Assembly: GCA_963675185.2 (NCBI GenBank)
Contig: CAXXOH010000002.1
Coordinates: 62,001 to 126,000 of the forward strand
DNA length: 64,000 bases
DNA from: Ilyobacter_A sp963675185
GTDB taxonomy: Bacteria > Fusobacteriota > Fusobacteriia > Fusobacteriales > Fusobacteriaceae
Direction of reading: 5' to 3'
Under the pieces are notes generated by a model. That model saw only the letters and a program-made list of their open reading frames with translations. It searched no databases and had not been told where the DNA came from. A program made the translations under genes and the position numbers. Below, piece by piece: positions 25,593 through 34,515 of this stretch; within the stretch, counting starts at the first letter, position 1; each line of letters opens with the position of its first letter.

Positions 25593-26321
25593 GTGGATAT
25601 ATTGGGTGTAGTTGATGCAAAAAAGAGTTTTAAAACCGGTTTAAAAGAGGCTTTGCCTATATTCATGGGGTATTTTCCCATAGCGTTGACTTTTGGACTT
25701 ATAGCAAAATCAGCTGGGCTTCCTGGTTACCTCGCGGTATTCATGTCCATGACAAATTTTACTGGGGCAACTCAGTTTATATCGGTTAACATGCTGATTG
25801 CTGGGATGTCAGTCTGGAATATTTTATTCGCCACGCTGATGATAAACGCCAGATATTTTCTTATGTCGTTTTGCCTCATAAATAAGCTGCCAGCTGGGAT
25901 AAAAACCGTTGCAAAACACATCCTTGCTTTTGGTGTAACAGACGAGGTGTTCGTGCTTGCAATGACTAAGAAGGGTCTAGACAAGGAGTTTGTGCTTGGT
26001 TCCCAAGTTACCTCCTGGTTCGGGTGGGTAACAGGCACCTTTATAGGAGTTATGGTAGCAGATTTTTTGCCACAGTCAATATTGAATAGTACCGGCATAG
26101 CTATATACATCATGTTTATAGGGTTGATACTTCCAGCGGTGAGGAAATCGGTGCGTGTGGCCACGGTAAGTGGAATAGCGGTTGTCATAAGTGCAGTGCT
26201 TTTTTATAAGCCTTGGCTGAAGGGGCTTGTTGGAAACTGGCGGATAATACTTACTATAGTAATAACGGCTGCAGTGGGTGCGGTGCTGTTCCCTGTGGAG
26301 GAGGAAATCGATGGAATTTAA
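25593..26321 (+). CDS. azlC: AzlC-type branched-chain amino acid exporter subunit
   Basis: The 242-residue membrane protein has the AzlC landmarks ALPIFMGYFPIALTFGLIAK, NFTGATQFISVNMLIAGMS, INARYFLMSFCL and AFGVTDEVFVLA. With AzlD it forms a two-part exporter (YgaZ/YgaH type) for branched-chain amino acids or analogues. GTG 25593 follows GTGGGGT; the first downstream ATG would remove conserved residues. It overlaps azlD by 11 bases. Confidence 0.9.
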   Translation: MDILGVVDAKKSFKTGLKEALPIFMGYFPIALTFGLIAKSAGLPGYLAVFMSMTNFTGATQFISVNMLIAGMSVWNILFATLMINARYFLMSFCLINKLPAGIKTVAKHILAFGVTDEVFVLAMTKKGLDKEFVLGSQVTSWFGWVTGTFIGVMVADFLPQSILNSTGIAIYIMFIGLILPAVRKSVRVATVSGIAVVISAVLFYKPWLKGLVGNWRIILTIVITAAVGAVLFPVEEEIDGI

Positions 26322-26619
26322 ATTTTTGCTCGTTATAATAGGGGCGACACTCATTAACTATACTTTGAGGGTTTTGCCGGTGGTACTGCACAACGGGAAA
26401 CAGCCAGGCAGATTCGTGAAGTCGTTTTTGGAGTACATACCGTATGCTGCACTCGGCGCACTGCTTTTCCCAGACGTGCTATACTCTACGGGGAGTATGA
26501 TGATATCCGCAGTCGGAATTATTTTTGCAGCCGTGATGATACTAACGAATCAAAACATGATAGCCACAGTGTCCGGCACCATATTTCTAGTGTACGTTCT
26601 TGATACTTTCACGACATAA
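26311..26619 (+). CDS. azlD: AzlD-type branched-chain amino acid exporter subunit
   Basis: The 102-residue protein has three or four membrane segments and the AzlD pattern (LINYTLRVLPVVL, FLEYIPYAALGALLFPDVL, TNQNMIATVSGT). ATG 26311 lies within the azlC end (ATGGAATTTAA overlap), preceded by GAGGAGG. It is translationally coupled to azlC and followed by a terminator at 26631. Confidence 0.9.
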   Translation: MEFKFLLVIIGATLINYTLRVLPVVLHNGKQPGRFVKSFLEYIPYAALGALLFPDVLYSTGSMMISAVGIIFAAVMILTNQNMIATVSGTIFLVYVLDTFTT

Positions 26620-26630
26620 GCTGCTTAAAC

Positions 26631-26656
26631 GGCCTGTCTTTGGACAGGTTTTTTTA
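26631..26656 (+). terminator. Rho-independent terminator of azlCD
   Basis: CCTGTC (26633-26638) pairs with GACAGG (26643-26648), followed by seven T. It lies 11 bases after the azlD stop. Confidence 0.9.
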
Positions 26657-27114
26657 TTGCCAAACTATGTAGTTAAACTTACCGGTTGTAAATATTTTAA
26701 AAAAAATCGAAAAAATAAATTGACAAAATGAGGAGAATAGTATATTCTGATGAGTAAGAAATGAACAATTTCAAACCTTTTCTAAAAACTTTCAAAAAAC
26801 ACCGATTCTATTTCAAAAAACATTTTTATAGTAAACTTTCAATCTTCTATTTTAAAATTTCAAAACTTTTTTAATCAATTGTTTAATTTATCTATTATTT
26901 TATTTTTAAACAATTATTCCGAATAATTTATATGCAGGGTGTTTACCTTGAACTTCAAATTAGAGTAAATATTTTAAGCATAATATTAAATTTTTAAAGT
27001 TCTACTCTAAAGTGGGGATAATGTTAATTATTATATGAAATCATATAAAATTTCCTTAAAATTTCAGGCGGTTCTGAAATAGCGGGGATAATAAAAAAAC
27101 AGGAGGCGGTTAAA
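26657..27114 (+). promoter_or_regulatory. Long AT-rich upstream region with three hairpins before the 27115 gene
   Basis: Hairpins can form from TTAGAGTA/TACTCTAA (26960-26967 with 27003-27010), ATATGA/TCATAT (27033-27047) and ATTTCAG/CTGAAAT (27061-27080). The motif GGGGATAAT occurs twice, at about 27014 and 27083. The ribosome binding site AGGAGGCGG follows. I cannot match this to a known riboswitch; it may simply be a long leader. Confidence 0.35.
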
Positions 27115-27360
27115 ATGAAATTAAAATGTATGTATGTCGACGATTTATTGAAAGTATATCCTTATTCAGGTGATTTTTTCGAGGAGTTTGGACTGAAACT
27201 TAAGTCAGAACACGTAAAGCTTCAACAATATCTAGAAAGTCTAAAGAAAGACTTCTTTGATGAAATAGGGATAGAAAAATCACAATTGATAGAGCATTTT
27301 CAATATTTTATTCTGAGCACGGAAAGATTTAAAAGAAAAAACGAAGCGATGGCTAGCTAA
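27115..27360 (+). CDS. Small DUF1858-like protein
   Basis: The 81-residue soluble protein has an N-terminal VDDLLKVYPYSGDFFEEFGL that resembles the DUF1858 pattern of an ordered helix pair (DLLxxYP...FxxxG). A charged helical tail follows. It lacks the usual DUF1858 cysteine. The strong ribosome binding site AGGAGGCGG supports the ATG at 27115. Function is unknown; it stands alone with an unusually long upstream region. Confidence 0.65.
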   Translation: MKLKCMYVDDLLKVYPYSGDFFEEFGLKLKSEHVKLQQYLESLKKDFFDEIGIEKSQLIEHFQYFILSTERFKRKNEAMAS

Positions 27361-27508
27361 AATCAAAAGTAAAAAATTATTTCCTTTCGAAATCTAATCT
27401 AAAAAATTAGACTATCTATTCTAAAAAGATCAAATCCATTTATTTCTAATATATCAAATTTCAAATTTAACTATTTAATAATATTAAGAACGTAGAGTGT
27501 TAAATGCT

Positions 27509-27584
27509 AAAATCTCCTCTTTGCCTATTTGCTCGAGCCGGAGCTCGGAATTAATACCATCGAGGAGATTTTGTTGTTTTTGAG
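27509..27584. terminator. Large hairpin between converging genes
   Basis: AAAATCTCCTC (27509-27519) pairs with GAGGAGATTTT (27562-27572), and inside CGAGC pairs with GCTCG. It is flanked by T-rich sequence on the plus side and A-rich on the minus side. It lies between the ends of the 27115 gene and the ferredoxin gene. A bidirectional terminator is likely; a small structured RNA is possible because the loop is long. Confidence 0.5.
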
Positions 27585-27604
27585 GATTTTTTAATATGCC
27601 TTTA

Positions 27605-28393
27605 TTAAGACATGAAAAAAAACTCTGGATATTTTTTAAAGGATTTTTGTACTGTTTCAGCTATTTTCTTGGCTATTTCAAGGTCTAGGGTAATGGCATT
27701 ATAAGGGCAGACCTTAACGCAGGCGCTGCACTTTATGCATCTGTCCTTTTCTATGACTATGGGGTTGTCTCTGTCTATTGCATTAGTAGGGCAGACTTCT
27801 ACACATTTCATACAACGTATACATTTTTCAGGATCAGTGTACGGGATAACTCCAGGTAGTATCGGCTCCATTTTTTTAAGAATGGTACTGCCAGGAACTT
27901 CAAGCTCACCCTGTGGGATTCCACTTTTTAGTGTTTCTTCTACCTTTTTAGAAAATTCAGTACAACTTTTTAAGTCGGCAGCGTTTGGTCTCCCATTTTC
28001 AATAATTATTTCAGAAGAGGCAAAGGAGTGCTCCGCTATAAAGGCACCTGCCGCAAAAGGCTTCATTCCAACTCTCTGGCACTCGGTCTGAAGCTCAAAA
28101 AGCGCAGAGTCGAATGCCCTCCCGCCATATACCACTATAATGACAGCGGGGGTATTTTGTGCCTTGATCCTTCTAAGGTAGCTTAGAGCCACTGTAGGCA
28201 CCCTCCCGGCATATACTGGAACCCCTATTATGGCCAGCTCATCGCTTAGTTCCAAAGCTTTCCCATCTCTAATAGATTTTTGGGTAATGTTAACAGTTTC
28301 TATATTCTTACATGAAATCCCATTGGCGATAGCCTCAACTATTTTTTTAGTACCGTTTGTGGGGGAGAAATAAATAAGTTTAATATTGTCCAT
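27605..28393 (-). CDS. EFR1-type flavodoxin fused to two [4Fe-4S] ferredoxin motifs
   Basis: Residues 1-150 are a flavodoxin-like domain (LIYFSPTNGTKKIVEAIANG, GVPVYAGRVP, VVYGGRAFDSAL). The C-terminus holds two 4Fe-4S motifs, CIRCMKCVEVCP and CIKCSACVKVCP, for a 262-residue EFR1-family protein. It should shuttle electrons between a flavin and iron-sulfur clusters in the anaerobic cytoplasm. ATG 28393 follows AAGGCGG; the longer frame overlaps the birA promoter region and lacks support. It is divergent from birA. Confidence 0.9.
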   Translation of the reverse strand: MDNIKLIYFSPTNGTKKIVEAIANGISCKNIETVNITQKSIRDGKALELSDELAIIGVPVYAGRVPTVALSYLRRIKAQNTPAVIIVVYGGRAFDSALFELQTECQRVGMKPFAAGAFIAEHSFASSEIIIENGRPNAADLKSCTEFSKKVEETLKSGIPQGELEVPGSTILKKMEPILPGVIPYTDPEKCIRCMKCVEVCPTNAIDRDNPIVIEKDRCIKCSACVKVCPYNAITLDLEIAKKIAETVQKSFKKYPEFFFMS

Positions 28394-28503
28394 ACTGATG
28401 TCCGCCTTTCTCATTTCATAGATAACACTAAAATTATACACCACAGGGAGTAAAAATACCAGACTGCATTTTGCACAAGATGGGCATATGAAAACATCTA
28501 CGG

Positions 28504-28532
28504 TTGACAAAAGATCTCTATGAGGATAAAAT
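28504..28532 (+). promoter_or_regulatory. Sigma70-type promoter of birA
   Basis: TTGACA (28504-28509) and TAAAAT (28527-28532) are 17 bases apart, a near-consensus promoter that places the start around 28539, before the birA ribosome binding site. Confidence 0.75.
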
Positions 28533-28577
28533 TATTTCATGGATAAAGAGATGACAAGCAGAGTTTGGAGGAATAGC

Positions 28578-29282
28578 ATGAGAAAATATATATTTGAAGA
28601 ATTGGACTCTACAAATAATTTTTTGAGGGATAAGAAGGACCTGCGGGAGTACGATCTTGTGGTAGCAAAGACGCAAACTGCCGGTAAGGGAAGGAGAGGC
28701 AACCAATGGAAGTCGGATGAGGGGGCAGCACTCTTCAGTTTTGCGCTTAAAAAAGATAAAAACCTTGATTTGAAGGAGTATAGGAAGCTTCCGCTTGTGG
28801 TAGGGCTTTCAGTGCTAAAAGGGTTAAGCGGTGTGGAAAATTTGGGGTTTCAATTTAAATGGACAAATGATGTATATGTTGGTGAAAAAAAGATAAGCGG
28901 CATACTGGTTGAAATGGTTGGAGATTTTTTCATAATCGGTATAGGAGTAAATGTTAATAATAAGGAGTTTGGGGAGCTGTCGGAGCGGGCCACATCTTTA
29001 TCGCTAGAGACTGGCAAAGAGTATGACATACTAGGGATAGTAATGGACGTAGTAAATGAGTTTAAACTGCAGTACGGAAGACTCTTGAAGGGTGAGTGGA
29101 ATGTGCTGAAGTCGGAGATGAACTGTTTGAACTACCTGAAGGGCAGGAGAGTGCTTGTGTATCTCCCTGACAGGATCATTGAGGGAATAGCAGGGAACAT
29201 AGTAGAAGACGGGATGCTGGAGCTGGATACCGGGTTGGAGACCATGAAACTTGATATAGGAGAGGTTCACATAAAATTTTAG
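28578..29282 (+). CDS. birA: Biotin-[biotin carboxyl carrier] ligase
   Basis: The 234-residue enzyme lacks the N-terminal helix-turn-helix, so it is a ligase without repressor function. Key motifs are LDSTNNFLRD, the biotinyl-AMP loop GKGRRGNQW (family GRGRRGRxW), KWTNDVYVGEKKISGILVEM and IIGIGVNVNN. It joins biotin to carrier lysines, notably the EAMKMET lysine of the pyruvate carboxylase at 39532-42969. ATG 28578 follows TTGGAGGAATAGC; the longer frame begins ahead of this site. A terminator follows at 29348. Confidence 0.93.
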   Translation: MRKYIFEELDSTNNFLRDKKDLREYDLVVAKTQTAGKGRRGNQWKSDEGAALFSFALKKDKNLDLKEYRKLPLVVGLSVLKGLSGVENLGFQFKWTNDVYVGEKKISGILVEMVGDFFIIGIGVNVNNKEFGELSERATSLSLETGKEYDILGIVMDVVNEFKLQYGRLLKGEWNVLKSEMNCLNYLKGRRVLVYLPDRIIEGIAGNIVEDGMLELDTGLETMKLDIGEVHIKF

Positions 29283-29347
29283 GTTACTTGGCTTAGCAAA
29301 GTAACCGTATTTCTTTTAATTTAATAAAATTTAGGATAAAAAAGTCT

Positions 29348-29377
29348 AAAAAACAGAGCCAAAAACTCTGTTTTTTT
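29348..29377 (+). terminator. Rho-independent terminator after birA
   Basis: AACAGAG (29352-29358) pairs with CTCTGTT (29366-29372) around a short loop, preceded by A's and followed by a run of T. Confidence 0.85.
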
Positions 29378-29549
29378 ATGTAGGATTTTATATGTGAATG
29401 ATGTATAAATTCAATAAAAAGGTCTAAACGTCATATGTAGCTATATTGATTTTAGTAATGTGTGTTTTTGTCTCGACGGATGTAAAATATTTATGTAATC
29501 AAATCTAGAGTTGATTTAGAGTATTTGTATTTGAAGTAGAGGTGATAAT

Positions 29550-30545
29550 ATGAAAAAAGCTGAGCTGAATATAAAATTAAAAAACTATGCTAAACCGAAT
29601 ACGAAGAAGTCGGTTATTCAAATTTCAACAACATTTTTACTCTATGCTGAGCTGATAGTAGCCATGTATATCAATATGGAAAAGGGATACTCATACTGGA
29701 TAACGCTATTATTATCAGTAATTGCGGGCGTGTTTCTTGTCAGAATATTTATTATTTTTCATGATTGTTCCCACCAGTCATTTTTTAATTCACCTCGAGC
29801 CTGTATAATTGTGGGAAACATATGTGGAATTCTTACTTTTACAGCATATTCAGATTGGAGGAAAGCGCATGCTATCCACCATGCAAGTGTGGCCAATTTG
29901 GAAAAGAGGGGAGTAGGAGATGTGTGGACTATGACTGTAGCAGAGTATGTTTCCGCCACCAAATTCAAACGGGCACAGTATAGGTTGTATAGAAACCCAG
30001 TTTTTCACTTTTTAATTGCACCGACGCTTCTTTTCCTAGTTATGAATAGATTCTATAAAAATTACAGTAAAAAGAAGGAGAAAATCAGCATTATTTTTAC
30101 GAATTTAATGATAATTTTTATATTTGTTATCGCATATTTTACTATAGGTATTAAAAATTACATTGCAATACAGTTGCCTATTCTGTTTTTTGCTAGTAGT
30201 ATAGGAGTATGGTTTTTTTATATACAGCACCAATTTGCAAATGTATATTGGGCTCACAATGAAACTTGGGACCCGTTTAGGGCTGCCATGGAGGGAAGTT
30301 CTTATTACAAGGTCCCAACTCTGTTGGATTGGCTCTCTGGACATATAGGGTACCACCATATACATCATCTAAACCCTAGAATCCCCAATTACAACCTAAA
30401 AAAGTGTTATAAAGATATATTAGAACTACATGAAATAGTACCTATAACTATATTAAAGGGGTTTAAATCTATATCCCTTCAATTATACGATGAGCAGCAA
30501 AAAAAACTGGTAAGTTTTTCAAAGTTAAAAGAACAAATCAAATGA
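29550..30545 (+). CDS. Membrane fatty acid desaturase
   Basis: The 331-residue protein has the three histidine boxes of acyl-lipid desaturases: HDCSH (about 72-76), HAIHH (about 109-113) and HHIHH (about 271-275). It also has at least four membrane helices. The di-iron centre uses O2 and electrons from ferredoxin or a similar donor to put a double bond in membrane acyl chains. It is followed 34 bases later by the 30580 gene. An oxygen-requiring enzyme is odd in an apparent anaerobe and could reflect transfer or oxygen tolerance. Confidence 0.92.
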   Translation: MKKAELNIKLKNYAKPNTKKSVIQISTTFLLYAELIVAMYINMEKGYSYWITLLLSVIAGVFLVRIFIIFHDCSHQSFFNSPRACIIVGNICGILTFTAYSDWRKAHAIHHASVANLEKRGVGDVWTMTVAEYVSATKFKRAQYRLYRNPVFHFLIAPTLLFLVMNRFYKNYSKKKEKISIIFTNLMIIFIFVIAYFTIGIKNYIAIQLPILFFASSIGVWFFYIQHQFANVYWAHNETWDPFRAAMEGSSYYKVPTLLDWLSGHIGYHHIHHLNPRIPNYNLKKCYKDILELHEIVPITILKGFKSISLQLYDEQQKKLVSFSKLKEQIK

Positions 30546-30579
30546 TCTGTTTACAAAAAACAACTTGGGGGAGGAATTT

Positions 30580-30951
30580 ATGAAAATAAAGACATACATG
30601 TCAGATCCAGAATGGAGCAGTAGTTTTATAGGGAAGTTTATTTATATCTACAAGAGCAAGGGAACTTTAGAATGGAATGACGATAGAATAGTATATGTTG
30701 ACAAAAAAAGAAAAATAGAGATCCAAAAAAATTCTATAAAGCAATTAGGACTAGGTAATTATTCCAGGGCAGCCAAACCCATAAGATTGGATTATATAGA
30801 AATAGTTTTTGAAAATGATAAATTTCAAAATGAAAGTCTTTTTTTTACCCCTATTATTCCGAACAGCAATCCATGGTTTACGCCTGTGTGGCAAACTGAC
30901 AAATACTTGAAAGAGTGCCTTGAAGAAATAAAAAAGTGGAGGCACTCATAA
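30580..30951 (+). CDS. Hypothetical protein next to the desaturase
   Basis: This 123-residue protein has no membrane segments. It begins MKIKTYMSDPEWSSSFIG and includes GTLEWNDDRIVYVDKKRKIEI, a PH-like or GRAM-like beta pattern, with a C-terminal amphipathic helix. ATG 30580 follows GGGGGAGG, which supports this start. The 34-base gap suggests an operon with the desaturase. I do not recognise the family firmly. Confidence 0.6.
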   Translation: MKIKTYMSDPEWSSSFIGKFIYIYKSKGTLEWNDDRIVYVDKKRKIEIQKNSIKQLGLGNYSRAAKPIRLDYIEIVFENDKFQNESLFFTPIIPNSNPWFTPVWQTDKYLKECLEEIKKWRHS

Positions 30952-31115
30952 CTAAAGACAGATATGTAGAGTATAAAGACGACTATAGATATTTTCCCAT
31001 CTTGGAAAGAATTATCATCACGAATTTTCAGTATGGAAATAATATCTGAAAAGCAAACTTTTTACTTTTAAATAGCATACAAATAATGATATACGCCAAA
31101 GAAAGGGTGAGGAAA

Positions 31116-31661
31116 TTGGATTTTATTGAACTGGCGAACTTACGCCGTAGCACAAGGGATTATTCCGATAGAATAGTGGACAGAGACAAAATAATGAGGT
31201 GCGTAGAAGCTGCTAGGATGGCTCCATCGGCCTGCAACTCCCAGCCGTGGCATTTTATAGTAGTGGACGATCCGGAACTAAAGGATATGGTGGCTTCAGC
31301 TACACTTTTGATGGGGACTGGGTTAAACAGCTTCGTAAAGGGAGCCCCTGTTATTGTGGCGGTAGTAAATGAGAATGCAAATATGAGGTCTAAGGTAGGG
31401 GGATTCATAAAGGGTAAAAATTTCGATCTAATAGATATAGGCATAGCAGCAGAGCACTTTTGCCTCCAGGCGGCGGCGGAGGGTCTCGGGACATGCATAT
31501 TGGGCTGGTTCAATGAGGGGTTGGTAAAAAAACTTCTCGATGTACCCAAGCTCAAGAAGGTGCCACTCCTAATAACTTTGGGGTATGAAAAAACTGGGAG
31601 CACAGCTATAAAAGTCAGGAAAAGCATAGAAGATATATCAAGTTTTAATAAGTACAAGTAA
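31116..31661 (+). CDS. Nitroreductase-family flavoprotein
   Basis: The protein has 181 residues from TTG 31116 (GGTGAGG just upstream). It shows the nitroreductase features: FIELANLRRSTRDYSDRIVD, ARMAPSACNSQPWHFIVV and LQAAAEGLGTCILGWFNEG. FMN-bound dimers of this family reduce nitro or quinone compounds with NAD(P)H. The upstream frame to 31086 lacks a ribosome binding site. A terminator follows at 31681. Confidence 0.88.
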   Translation: MDFIELANLRRSTRDYSDRIVDRDKIMRCVEAARMAPSACNSQPWHFIVVDDPELKDMVASATLLMGTGLNSFVKGAPVIVAVVNENANMRSKVGGFIKGKNFDLIDIGIAAEHFCLQAAAEGLGTCILGWFNEGLVKKLLDVPKLKKVPLLITLGYEKTGSTAIKVRKSIEDISSFNKYK

Positions 31662-31680
31662 AATCAGAAATTCACTTTAT

Positions 31681-31703
31681 AAGGGGGAGACCCCCTTTTT
31701 TAT
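31681..31703 (+). terminator. Rho-independent terminator after nitroreductase
   Basis: GGGGG (31683-31687) and CCCCC (31691-31695) surround AGA and are followed by T6. Confidence 0.85.
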
Positions 31704-31800
31704 TTACTACAAACTAAGCTATTATTTTTAGATTTTTTCAAAATTTTTTGCAGTTGAAAAAAGACAAAAGCTTTTACAAAAATAATTCTAAAAGAAACTG

Positions 31801-31859
31801 TTGACATTTTAATTTGATATAGTATCTTTTTAGCGGAGGTTAAACGTTAAACCGTTTAA
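31801..31859 (+). promoter_or_regulatory. Candidate promoter and operator of the GH31 gene
   Basis: TTGACA (31801-31806) is a consensus -35; 16 bases later TATCTT (31823-31828) is a weak -10. Immediately downstream is the palindrome TTAAACCGTTTAA (31847-31859), with a second half-site TTAAACG at 31840-31846. The spacing fits a LacI-family repressor site blocking the start. About 220 bases of leader follow before the GH31 start codon. Confidence 0.45.
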
Positions 31860-32077
31860 AATTACTAAGGAACTGAATGTGCCTATATCAAGGTAAAATT
31901 TTTTACAATGTTGCGCACACGGGTGCTAAAGAAAAGGAAAACTTCCTTTTAACTTAGATAATAATACGGTCGGAGTCGGGGATGAATCATGTAATAAAAA
32001 AGAAAATATACGTGTAAAAAGGCGTAGTAAAAAAAGATAAAAATAAAATTATTATATAAAAAGTATAGGGGGAGACA

Positions 32078-34342
32078 ATGATAAAGAATACTATTTATTC
32101 GTTTGAAAATGAGGGGAAAAAACTTTATGTGGAATTTTACACTGAAGAGATAGTAAGATTTTATTACGGAGCTGAGATAAGGGAAAGCATTACAGATGCT
32201 GTTATCCTAAAGCCTGGGAGTGTAGCTGTCGAGACAAACGATAACTTCATAAAAGGGAGCAAATTTGACATAGAGATAAGCGATAACTTACTAGTGAAGA
32301 TTTTCGACAAATCAGGGAGTGTTATTTTAGAAGATGTATCGGTGGAGTTTTCCGTTACAGAGTTCCATAAAACTAAGGTAAATGATTTAGAAAATATTGA
32401 GGCAACTTTAGCTGGAGAAGAAAAGAAAAAGGTATTCGCAATAGAAGTTGAAAAGAAATTGAATTGGGAAAAGGGATTTTATGGCTTGGGGGAGAAATAC
32501 GGGCATATAAACTTGATAAATAACTATACAGAAAACTGGAATACAGATGTTTTGGGGCTGTCTCCTATTCATCATTCCGCTCAAAATGCATATCACACTT
32601 CTATCCCATTTTATATTGGGATGAACGAAAAAAAATCATATGGTATATACTATGACAACTTATACAGGACGTTTTTTGATTTCAAAAAATATTCAGACAA
32701 TGTAAAGTTTAAAGCAGATGGCGGGGACCTTGACTATTACTTTATATATGGAGAGAATGTAGCGGAGGTAGTGAAGAATTATGGAAAATTGACAGGAACA
32801 GTTAAGTTACCTAGAAAGGATTTTTTGGGATACCAGCAGTGTAGATGTAGTTACATGGACACAGAAGAGGTGTTGGATATAACTAGAAAGCTAAGAGGGA
32901 ATGATGTCCCGGCAGACGTTATTTATCTTGATATTGACTATATGCAGGACTACAAGGTTTTTACAGTGGACTCAAAAAGATTTAAAGAATTTAAAAACAT
33001 GAAAGAGATGGGGTTTAAACTGGTGGTCATAATCGATCCTGGCATGAAGGTGGAAGATGAATATGAGGTTTATGACGAGGCAATAGAAAAAGACTATTTT
33101 GTCAAAGATGAAAACGGCGAAGTGTATGTAGGGAAAGTTTGGCCTGGAGACAGTTCCTTCCCGGACTACTTGAGAAGTGAGGTAAGAGAATGGTGGGGGG
33201 GACTGCACAGAAAGTTAACTGATATCGGTGTAGACGAGATATGGAACGATATGAACGAAGCCTCTGACATGTCAACGGAAACAAAAACTATACCGGAAAC
33301 AACTTATCATATCGATGACAAAGGGGAAAAAAGACTTCAAAAAGAGATACATAACTTATATGGGCATTACGAGGCGATCGCTACATACGAGGGATTGAAA
33401 AAGATACAAAAGACAAGACCATTTGTCCTGACCAGGTCAGCTTCTGCAGGGACACAAAGGTACTCCGCCTTGTGGACTGGGGACAACTCTTCCGTGTGGG
33501 AACATCTAGAGGGGAGTATCCCCATGCTTTTAAACCTCAGGTTAAGCGGGTACAGCTATGTCGGGTCGGATATAGGCGGATTTATAGAAGACGGTAACGG
33601 GGAGCTTCTTGCAAGGTGGACGCAACTGAGAGTATTTTATCCTTTCTGTAGAAATCACAGTGTGATAAATTCACTTCACCAGGAACCATGGTCGTTTGGG
33701 GAAGAAATCCTGGCTATTACAAGAAAGTACATAAAATTAAGGTACAGTCTAATAACTCATTTGTATAATTTATTCAGGGAAAGCAGCCTTAAAGGGACTC
33801 CGGTAATGAGACTGCTGTTCTATCATTATCAAAATGACAGTAAAACATTTAATATAACAGACCAATTTTTATTTGGGGAAGATTTGCTTATAGCGCCAAT
33901 TATAAGACCTAAAACAGAGACAAGGATGATATACCTGCCTGCAGGAGTGTGGTATGACTATTTTACAGAAGAAAAATATGAAGGTGGGAAATACATAATA
34001 AAGAACACTAAATTAGACGAGCTGCCTATATTTGTAAAAGAAGGCGCCATAATACTTAAAAACAAAGAGATGAACTATATCGGAGAGAAAAAAGAGAATT
34101 ATGAAATCCACGTGTATGCAGGACAAATTAGCGAAAAAGAATTTTACTTTGATGACGGGCTGACTTATGATTATGAGAATGGAAAATATAGCCTGATAAA
34201 TGTAAAATTAAGCTACGAAACAGTTGAGATAAAAAATATAGTGGACAATTATGATATTGGAAATATCGATCTAGTCATCCACATGGGCGGAAAAGTGGAA
34301 AAGGTAGAAAACGTCTCTTTTGATAAAACTTATTCCATATAA
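32078..34342 (+). CDS. Alpha-glucosidase, glycoside hydrolase family 31
   Basis: The 754-residue protein has an N-terminal beta-sandwich and a GH31 barrel. The barrel carries DVIYLDIDYMQDYKVF, the nucleophile region EIWNDMNEAS, FVLTRSASAGTQRYSALWTG, the acid/base Asp in WTGDNSSVWEHL, and YVGSDIGGF. C-terminal beta domains follow (FGEDLLIAPII, YLPAGVWYDYFT). It likely hydrolyses alpha-1,4- or alpha-1,6-glucosides; there is no signal peptide, so it acts inside the cell. ATG 32078 follows GGGGGAG. No sugar transporter is adjacent. The upstream palindrome suggests repressor control. Confidence 0.93.
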   Translation: MIKNTIYSFENEGKKLYVEFYTEEIVRFYYGAEIRESITDAVILKPGSVAVETNDNFIKGSKFDIEISDNLLVKIFDKSGSVILEDVSVEFSVTEFHKTKVNDLENIEATLAGEEKKKVFAIEVEKKLNWEKGFYGLGEKYGHINLINNYTENWNTDVLGLSPIHHSAQNAYHTSIPFYIGMNEKKSYGIYYDNLYRTFFDFKKYSDNVKFKADGGDLDYYFIYGENVAEVVKNYGKLTGTVKLPRKDFLGYQQCRCSYMDTEEVLDITRKLRGNDVPADVIYLDIDYMQDYKVFTVDSKRFKEFKNMKEMGFKLVVIIDPGMKVEDEYEVYDEAIEKDYFVKDENGEVYVGKVWPGDSSFPDYLRSEVREWWGGLHRKLTDIGVDEIWNDMNEASDMSTETKTIPETTYHIDDKGEKRLQKEIHNLYGHYEAIATYEGLKKIQKTRPFVLTRSASAGTQRYSALWTGDNSSVWEHLEGSIPMLLNLRLSGYSYVGSDIGGFIEDGNGELLARWTQLRVFYPFCRNHSVINSLHQEPWSFGEEILAITRKYIKLRYSLITHLYNLFRESSLKGTPVMRLLFYHYQNDSKTFNITDQFLFGEDLLIAPIIRPKTETRMIYLPAGVWYDYFTEEKYEGGKYIIKNTKLDELPIFVKEGAIILKNKEMNYIGEKKENYEIHVYAGQISEKEFYFDDGLTYDYENGKYSLINVKLSYETVEIKNIVDNYDIGNIDLVIHMGGKVEKVENVSFDKTYSI

Positions 34343-34401
34343 TAATAGCTTCACATACTCTAAGAGTGATTTCAAAAGTGGATAAATTCATAGGTATTTT
34401 T

Positions 34402-34438
34402 AAAAGCAACTACCCTAATTAGGGTAGTTGCTTTTTAT
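34402..34438 (+). terminator. Rho-independent terminator after GH31 gene
   Basis: A 34-base perfect palindrome (34402-34435) centred on AATT ends in a T run, about 60 bases after the GH31 stop. Confidence 0.9.
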
Positions 34439-34515
34439 TTTAAAGTATAAAAAACAAAATCTTCACAAAAGGGTCACAAAGGTGGAGTAGAATATAGTAA
34501 AAATAGGATGAAAGG

